Assembly (NCBI GenBank): GCA_900545455.1
Contig: UQZF01000185.1
Coordinates: 1 to 5,403 of the forward strand
Length of the DNA: 5,403 nucleotides
Origin: an uncultured Eubacteriales bacterium
Lineage (GTDB): Bacteria; Bacillota; Clostridia; Lachnospirales; Lachnospiraceae
Reading direction: 5' to 3'
The position numbers and the translations under genes are program-made. Shown here piece by piece: positions 1-3,621 of this stretch; positions within the stretch are counted from its first letter, which is position 1; every line of letters begins with the position of its first letter. A model generated the notes under the pieces. It had not been told where the DNA came from, did not search any database, and saw nothing but the letters and a program-made list of their open reading frames with translations.

Positions 1-74
1 CCCCCGACTATTTTTGTCAATATCCTTTCACATGAAGGAATCAAAATAAAAAATGCAAATTTTAATTCCACCGT

Positions 75-93
75 CCCCATGCCCCATGCCCAT
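75..93. repeat. short tandem repeat, 7-bp unit CCCCATG, about 2.7 copies
   Basis: Two exact CCCCATG units (75-81 and 82-88) are followed by a partial CCCAT (89-93). It is a GC-rich island in a very AT-rich leader. Such short repeats can vary in copy number by slippage. No function is proposed. Confidence 0.6.
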
Positions 94-189
94 TTCAAAT
101 TTTACAGCTTTAATTCTATATGAAAGATGGACAGTTACCGTATTACCCATATTACAGCTTGTATGAGACAGGCTTTAGAAATTATTGAG

Positions 190-218
190 TTTATTACACA
201 GGTAATCTGTGCTATAAT
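190..218 (+). promoter_or_regulatory. probable sigma-A extended -10 promoter for the GH26 gene
   Basis: A perfect TATAAT lies at 213-218, preceded by TGC (210-212), which makes an extended -10 element. With a 17-bp spacer the -35 hexamer is TTTATT (190-195), a weak match, as is common when an extended -10 is present. The predicted start of transcription would lie near 225, giving a leader of roughly 50 nt before the ATG at 273. This is a sequence match only. Confidence 0.6.
197..211. promoter_or_regulatory. candidate operator: inverted repeat between -35 and -10
   Basis: CACAG (197-201) and CTGTG (207-211) form a perfect 5-bp inverted repeat around GTAAT. It fills the spacer of the proposed GH26 promoter and abuts the -10 box. 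A repressor bound here would block RNA polymerase. The half-sites are short, so chance is possible. I do not recognise the site as a catabolite (cre) site or any other named operator. Confidence 0.3.
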
Positions 219-272
219 TTTGATAAAAATAAGTCACATATCAATCTGAACAAAATCAAAGGAGTGTAGATT

Positions 273-1232
273 ATGATAACAACCCCATGTAATCCTCATG
301 CGATAAAAGAAGTGAAAAATGTTATTGAATATCTTGGCGAAATAGAAGGCAAAGGCATTATTACAGGTCAGCATACACAGACCATGGAACAGGAAGAATT
401 ATTAAAAATACAGAAGGTAACAGGAAAACTGCCCGCATTGTGCGGCTTCGAGCTGCTTTCATATTCACCTAACATTAAGCTTGAAACGGCAAGCGCCGCA
501 TGTGTAACGGAGGTAATGCGGAACAAAGGAACCTTAAATAAAGCATGGGAGTGGGCACAAAAAGGTGGGCTGATTACCTTTACATGGCATTGGTTTTCAC
601 CTCTTGGAGGCAGAGATAAGTCCTTTTATTCAGAAAATACGGATTTCGATGCAGGACGTGCATTGCTTGAAGGTACACCAGAACATATTGCCATGTGTAA
701 TGATTTGGATTATATGGCATCGCTATTGCAGCCTTTTTGCGAGAAAAATATTCCTATTCTATGGAGACCTTTTCATGAATCTGAAGGATCATGGTTTTGG
801 TGGGGTGCCAAAGGGACCGATACAGCCAGAGAGCTGTACAGATTTATGTATCACTATTATACGGAAAAATATCAGCTTGATAATTTGATTTGGGTATGGA
901 ATTCCCCATTGGCAGAGGGTTATGTGGGAGATAACTATTGTGATATAATTTCAAGAGACATTTATCCACCTGCTTATGCTTATGGAGATTTTAAAAGTGA
1001 GTATGATGACTTGAAAAATATTACAGCTGCACATAAGGGAGCAGCTTTGGCAGAAAGCGGCATATTACCGAATGTCAAAAAGTTAGCAGACACCAAGGTA
1101 CCATGGTTATGGTATATGATTTGGAGCGGAGCTTTTGTGCTGACAGAAAATTATAATGAGTATGTTGTATTAAAAGAATTATATAACCATGATTATGCCA
1201 TTACTTTGGACAAACTACCCAAATTATATTAA
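273..1232 (+). CDS. GH26 family beta-mannanase-like glycoside hydrolase, no signal peptide
   Basis: A complete 319-residue protein made of a single GH26 catalytic domain (clan GH-A, TIM barrel). Family members hydrolyse beta-1,4-mannosidic bonds with retention of configuration, mostly in mannan or glucomannan. Visible signatures are TGQH at 31-34 near the first strand, TWHW at 104-107, and WRPFHE at 164-169 with E169 as expected acid/base. An aromatic run at 174-177 follows. RDIYP lies at 228-232, and ALAESG at 258-263 has E261 as expected nucleophile. Both catalytic glutamates are present and the length suits a bare domain. The start is well set: AAAGGAGTG (257-265) sits 7 nt upstream, and an in-frame TAG at 267-269 rules out a longer N-terminus. 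No signal peptide, lipobox, binding module or membrane segment is visible, so the enzyme is predicted cytoplasmic and may act on imported oligosaccharides (inference). No transporter or other glycosidase is in view. The gene is more AT-rich than ridA, hinting at a separate origin. Exact substrate is uncertain, because some GH26 enzymes act on other beta-glycans. Confidence 0.88.
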   Translation: MITTPCNPHAIKEVKNVIEYLGEIEGKGIITGQHTQTMEQEELLKIQKVTGKLPALCGFELLSYSPNIKLETASAACVTEVMRNKGTLNKAWEWAQKGGLITFTWHWFSPLGGRDKSFYSENTDFDAGRALLEGTPEHIAMCNDLDYMASLLQPFCEKNIPILWRPFHESEGSWFWWGAKGTDTARELYRFMYHYYTEKYQLDNLIWVWNSPLAEGYVGDNYCDIISRDIYPPAYAYGDFKSEYDDLKNITAAHKGAALAESGILPNVKKLADTKVPWLWYMIWSGAFVLTENYNEYVVLKELYNHDYAITLDKLPKLY

Positions 1233-1275
1233 AATCGTTAAAAGAAAATCTCTCAAAGAATTGTTTACTTTTTTG

Positions 1276-1291
1276 TTTTGACGCGTTAAAA
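1276..1291. promoter_or_regulatory. imperfect 16-bp palindrome TTTTGACGCGTTAAAA upstream of ridA
   Basis: The site is symmetric about ACGCGT (1281-1286), with TTTT and AAAA outer arms and one mismatched pair (G1280 opposite T1287). It overlaps the proposed -35 hexamer of ridA, a position where a dimeric repressor could act. No cognate regulator is in the window, and the assignment rests on symmetry and location only. Confidence 0.3.
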
Positions 1292-1306
1292 TACAATATA
1301 AATATA
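1278..1306 (+). promoter_or_regulatory. probable ridA promoter
   Basis: TTGACG (1278-1283) is a good -35 match. AATATA (1301-1306), 17 bp downstream, is the best-spaced -10; TATATA at 1303-1308 is an alternative. A second pairing, TTGTTT (1273-1278) with TATAAA (1297-1302) at 18 bp, is also possible. The region is very AT-rich, so the exact -10 is ambiguous. No convincing terminator separates the GH26 stop from this promoter, so some readthrough into ridA is possible. Confidence 0.45.
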
Positions 1307-1326
1307 TATTCACGGAGGTAAAATTT

Positions 1327-1698
1327 ATGAAATTAGTTAATACACCGGATGCTCCGGCAGCAATCGGTCCTTATTCACAGGGTTTTATCACCAATGGCTT
1401 CTTCTACTCATCGGGACAGGTTCCTCTTGATCCTGCAACGGGTGCAGTTGTCGGAACAACCATCGAGGAGCAGACCGAGCAGGTTATGAAGAACCTCGGC
1501 GCACTCTTAAAAGCAGCAGGGGTTTCCTACGAGAATGTTGTCAAGACAACCTGTTTCCTTGCCGATATGGGTGATTTCGGAAAGTTCAATGAGATTTACG
1601 CTAAGTACTTCACTGGTAAGCCTGCCCGCTCCTGCGTTGCAGTAAAGACACTTCCTAAGAATGTGTTATGCGAGGTTGAGGTTATAGCTGAGGTATAA
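1327..1698 (+). CDS. ridA: RidA family 2-iminobutanoate/2-iminopropanoate deaminase
   Basis: A complete 123-residue RidA (YjgF/YER057c/UK114) protein, close to the usual 120-130 residues. RidA is a small soluble cytoplasmic homotrimer. It hydrolyses reactive enamine/imine intermediates released by PLP enzymes such as threonine dehydratase, giving 2-ketoacids and ammonia and so protecting other PLP enzymes. Visible signatures are AIGPYSQG at 12-19, SSGQVPLDP at 28-36, the helix around 48-64, and the C-terminal motif from A100 to V119. That motif contains R101, the expected carboxylate-binding arginine (Arg105 in E. coli), and E116, the equivalent of the conserved late glutamate. GGAGGT at 1314-1319 lies 7 nt before the ATG, an excellent ribosome binding site. 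The gene is visibly richer in GC than the GH26 gene to its left and appears monocistronic. No amino-acid biosynthesis gene is adjacent, which is common for ridA. Confidence 0.95.
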   Translation: MKLVNTPDAPAAIGPYSQGFITNGFFYSSGQVPLDPATGAVVGTTIEEQTEQVMKNLGALLKAAGVSYENVVKTTCFLADMGDFGKFNEIYAKYFTGKPARSCVAVKTLPKNVLCEVEVIAEV

Positions 1699-1715
1699 GC
1701 TCATTCCGGAATAAA

Positions 1716-1735
1716 GAATGTGCCACGGCACATTC
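1716..1735. repeat. perfect hairpin downstream of ridA
   Basis: GAATGTGCC (1716-1724) and GGCACATTC (1727-1735) are exact complements separated by only AC, giving a practical stem of about 8 bp with a 4-base loop. It is not followed by a T-run on either strand, so it is not a classical terminator. It may protect the ridA mRNA 3' end or be part of the larger structured element. Its first four bases are shared with the left 13-bp inverted repeat, so the two pairings compete. Confidence 0.65.
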
Positions 1736-1737
1736 TC

Positions 1738-1786
1738 GCGCCTGTGGCGGTCGCTTGCGACATCTGCATTGTACGCCGCAGTGCGC
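1738..1786. repeat. long GC-rich stem-loop with nested hairpin
   Basis: GCGC (1738-1741) pairs with GCGC (1783-1786). After a single bulged T1782, the run from C1742 to G1749 pairs with 1774-1781, including one G-U pair, for about 12 pairs in all. Directly inside, GTCGC (1750-1754) and GCGAC (1757-1761) form a second hairpin with a TT loop. The remaining 12 bases (1762-1773) are unpaired. There is no T-tract, so this is not an intrinsic terminator. The two stacked helices look like a selected fold. I do not recognise it as a named RNA family. Confidence 0.55.
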
Positions 1787-1800
1787 ATCCCCGCGGAGCG

Positions 1801-1838
1801 TTTTGTGTAATAGGAATGAAGTTTCCTATTACACAAAA
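1801..1838. repeat. 16-bp perfect inverted repeat
   Basis: TTTTGTGTAATAGGAA (1801-1816) and TTCCTATTACACAAAA (1823-1838) are exact complements around the 6-base spacer TGAAGT. The stem is mostly A/T, and its outer end is the T/A run itself. It lacks the separate GC-rich stem plus U-tract of a normal terminator. It meets the next stem at 1837-1838, so the two cannot both be fully formed. Confidence 0.7.
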
Positions 1839-1894
1839 TAAAACACCATGACTGAAAGCGGTGTTCATGCCGCAATCTGTCATGGTGTTTTATT
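1837..1894. terminator. bidirectional rho-independent terminator between convergent genes
   Basis: AATAAAACACCATGAC (1837-1852) pairs perfectly with GTCATGGTGTTTTATT (1879-1894). The 26-base loop holds a further GCGG/CCGC pairing (1858-1861 with 1870-1873). The outer A/T pairs provide a U-rich tail on both strands: TTTTATTCTTT reading rightward and TTTTATTTTGT reading leftward. It starts 2 bp from the stop of the minus-strand ATPase gene and would stop that operon. From the other side it would stop transcription coming from ridA. Confidence 0.8.
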
Positions 1895-1896
1895 CT

Positions 1897-3591
1897 TTAT
1901 TCCGCTATCAGCACCCTTTTGCCCTCAAATGCAAAGCCGTAGTGCCTTATACGCTCCTTTGCGATACCGCGGGTTATAAGCTCGGCATCGTAATTCTTCT
2001 CCTCTATCTGTCTTAGTGCAGACTGCGCGGTGTCCTCAAGAGTTCTCTCATCGCACGCATCAAACACCTTAAATTCAAGTACAATGGCATTATATTTTGC
2101 GGCATCCTTCTTTGGAATGAGCATCACATCATATCTGCCGTATCCGCTCTCGCGGTTCGATTTAATCTCGTATATGTCACGCAGTTCAACCAGCAGCCCC
2201 AGAACAAAACCATGATAGAACTTCTCAGGCTGTGAACGCTCCGAGGGGTGCACTCCCGTGTCAAAACTGCTAAATGTCGACATTGCAACATCGTTCATGA
2301 ACACATTCATTTCTTTGATACTGCCATTTATGAGTGCTTTGACAAATTCATTATAATTGGAATCATTGTCATTAAACCATCCCTTAAACATATTATAAAA
2401 CATGCTTCTGGTTTCAAGGTTGGTTATCGACAGGTGATACCATGCCTCCATAAGCTCTCCTCTATACTCGACCGAATCCGGCTTTAAGTAGCCACTTGCC
2501 ATAAGCAGGCTCCATATAGCACTCTTATCCTTTCCAAGCTGGCTAAAAACTATCTGCTCATCAAAGCTTACAACAATATCCCTTCCACTTATCAAGTCCT
2601 CCATCATCAGCTTAATCTCGGACGGAGCTGTCTGTATAAGTCTGCTCACAAGGCTGTTGGAGCTGGTCAATGCCCAGTAAGGTCTTAATTTTCTTTCCTT
2701 CAAAAAATTCGTAATCGACCAAGGATTATATATGTCCTTATGCTCTCCGAAAACGAATCCGTCATACCACCGCTTCACATCAGCCTTGCATTCCGCAATC
2801 TTCATATCATCAAGTGCCTTAAAAACCTCCGCCTCGGTAAAGCCAAAGCTCGTGCTGTACCTGTCGGATGTGGTTGTAACCACAGCCAGATTATTCAAAT
2901 CAGAGAAAATCGATTCCTTGGAGACTCTCGTAATTCCCGTCATAACTGCACGCTCTAGGTATGCGTTAGTCTTGAATGAGGCGTTAAAAAAGCTTCTCAT
3001 AAATGAAGTAAACTCATCCCAATACCCATGAATATACGCCTCCTGCATCGGCGTGTCATACTCATCAAGAAGAATCAATACCTTTTTGCCATAATATCTT
3101 GAAAGATGGGATGATAAAATTTTAAGTGCATCCTGTGCAAGCACATCGCTCATATCATAATTTATCATTCTAAACTGCTGCTTTTGCATTTCAGTCATTA
3201 TATCGGTATCATACAGCTTCTCATAATTTGAAAACAAATCAACAATTATCCCCTTAATCTTGGCTACCGCATCCTTAAAGTTTGCCTGCTTCACATCGGC
3301 AAAGCTCAAAAATATCACAGGATACGTCCCCTGAAGCCTTCTGTACTTCTCATCCTCCCACACGGAAAGCCCCGCAAACAAATCTCCACGCCCTGCATAC
3401 TTATTCGAGAAAAAGCAGTTGAGCATACTCATGTTGAGAGTCTTTCCAAAACGGCGCGGGCGCGTTATGAGCGTCACATCATCCCCTGAGCCCCACCATT
3501 CCTTTATAAAAGAGGTTTTATCGACATAAAAATAATTGTTTTCCCTTATGTCCGCAAAGTCCTGTTTTCCGATACTTATACTGCACTCCAT
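1897..3591 (-). CDS. AAA-ATPase-like protein with C-terminal PD-(D/E)XK nuclease-like domain
   Basis: A protein of 564 residues from the start chosen here. The N-terminal part matches the AAA-ATPase_like family: IGKQDFADIRE near 7-17, YVDKT at 22-26, and Walker A RPRRFGKTL at 44-52 with K50. Walker B ILLDEYD at 173-179 has D176 and E177, and a conserved TGITR at 218-222 supplies R222. YDGF (276-279) and YNPWSI (288-293) follow. The C-terminal part is a PD-(D/E)XK domain (PDDEXK_9 type): YHGFVLGLL at 459-467, GRYD with D488, E506-F-K508, and Q528. All expected active-site residues are present, so nothing suggests decay. The family is common and multicopy in gut Clostridia and Bacteroidetes. 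Its role is unproven; nucleic-acid cleavage or mobile-element and defence roles are inferences from domains. It is soluble, with no signal peptide. It follows the transglutaminase-like gene by 30 bp (6 bp if ATG 3615 is used), probably in one transcript. Confidence 0.88.
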   Translation of the reverse strand: MECSISIGKQDFADIRENNYFYVDKTSFIKEWWGSGDDVTLITRPRRFGKTLNMSMLNCFFSNKYAGRGDLFAGLSVWEDEKYRRLQGTYPVIFLSFADVKQANFKDAVAKIKGIIVDLFSNYEKLYDTDIMTEMQKQQFRMINYDMSDVLAQDALKILSSHLSRYYGKKVLILLDEYDTPMQEAYIHGYWDEFTSFMRSFFNASFKTNAYLERAVMTGITRVSKESIFSDLNNLAVVTTTSDRYSTSFGFTEAEVFKALDDMKIAECKADVKRWYDGFVFGEHKDIYNPWSITNFLKERKLRPYWALTSSNSLVSRLIQTAPSEIKLMMEDLISGRDIVVSFDEQIVFSQLGKDKSAIWSLLMASGYLKPDSVEYRGELMEAWYHLSITNLETRSMFYNMFKGWFNDNDSNYNEFVKALINGSIKEMNVFMNDVAMSTFSSFDTGVHPSERSQPEKFYHGFVLGLLVELRDIYEIKSNRESGYGRYDVMLIPKKDAAKYNAIVLEFKVFDACDERTLEDTAQSALRQIEEKNYDAELITRGIAKERIRHYGFAFEGKRVLIAE

Positions 3592-3599
3592 ACCCACAC

Positions 3600-3606
3600 C
3601 CACCTT
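3600..3606 (-). promoter_or_regulatory. ribosome binding site deciding the ATPase start
   Basis: Read on the minus strand, AAGGTGG ends 8 nt before ATG 3591, a good distance and one mismatch from AAGGAGG. The upstream in-frame ATGs at 3615 and 3609 are preceded only by an A/T-rich stretch (AATTAAAATAAC) with no such signal. Starting at 3591 also gives the MxxxIGxQDF-like beginning usual in the family. ATG 3615 remains possible by translational coupling to the stop at 3622-3624. Confidence 0.55.
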
Positions 3607-3621
3607 CATTACCATGTTATT

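Larger units (their letters stand above)
1..272. other. AT-rich upstream intergenic region, no supported gene
   Basis: No convincing coding region is seen on either strand. The stretch is AT-rich and holds a short CCCCATG tandem repeat (75-93), three TTAC-type motifs spaced 8-9 bp apart (135-155), and the promoter and inverted repeat listed separately. A 40-codon frame runs from ATG 127 to TGA 247-249, but it has no ribosome binding site and runs straight through the proposed promoter, so it is not called. No terminator of an upstream gene is evident in the first 120 bases. The origin of this segment is unknown; it could be ordinary leader or the remains of a decayed gene. Confidence 0.6.
1707..1904. 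repeat. structured intergenic element framed by 13-bp inverted repeats
   Basis: CGGAATAAAGAAT (1707-1719) is repeated exactly in inverted orientation as ATTCTTTATTCCG (1892-1904). Between the two arms almost every base can join a stem: 1716-1735, 1738-1786, 1801-1838 and 1837-1894. The right arm runs into the coding end of the minus-strand ATPase gene and includes its TAA (1897-1899). The left arm begins 8 nt after the ridA stop. The design resembles a small dispersed palindromic or MITE-like element, or a structured RNA, but I see no clear target-site duplication. Whether it recurs elsewhere in the genome cannot be judged here. Confidence 0.5.

Noticed and set aside
127..249. 40-codon plus-strand frame with a hydrophobic C-terminal half (ATG 127 to TGA 249)
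   Set aside because: It has no ribosome binding site and covers the proposed GH26 promoter. The hydrophobic residues follow from the AT-rich sequence. A leader peptide cannot be excluded, but nothing supports one.
604..888. 94-codon frame overlapping the GH26 gene
   Set aside because: It is a shadow in another frame of a gene whose family motifs and start are clear.
1716..1735. Hairpin considered as the ridA terminator
   Set aside because: There is no T-tract after the stem; the sequence that follows is GC-rich. The terminator at 1837-1894 is far better.
192..1838. TATTACACA shared by the GH26 promoter region (193-200) and the inverted repeat at 1823-1838
   Set aside because: A short AT-rich match of about 8-9 bases is expected by chance in a window of this size.
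1666..1883. Two minus-strand open frames of 60-69 codons in the ridA/ATPase intergenic region
   Set aside because: They lie across the hairpins and the terminator, one overlaps the ridA 3' end, they have no clear ribosome binding site, and the peptides show no recognisable domain. They look like translations of the structured element.
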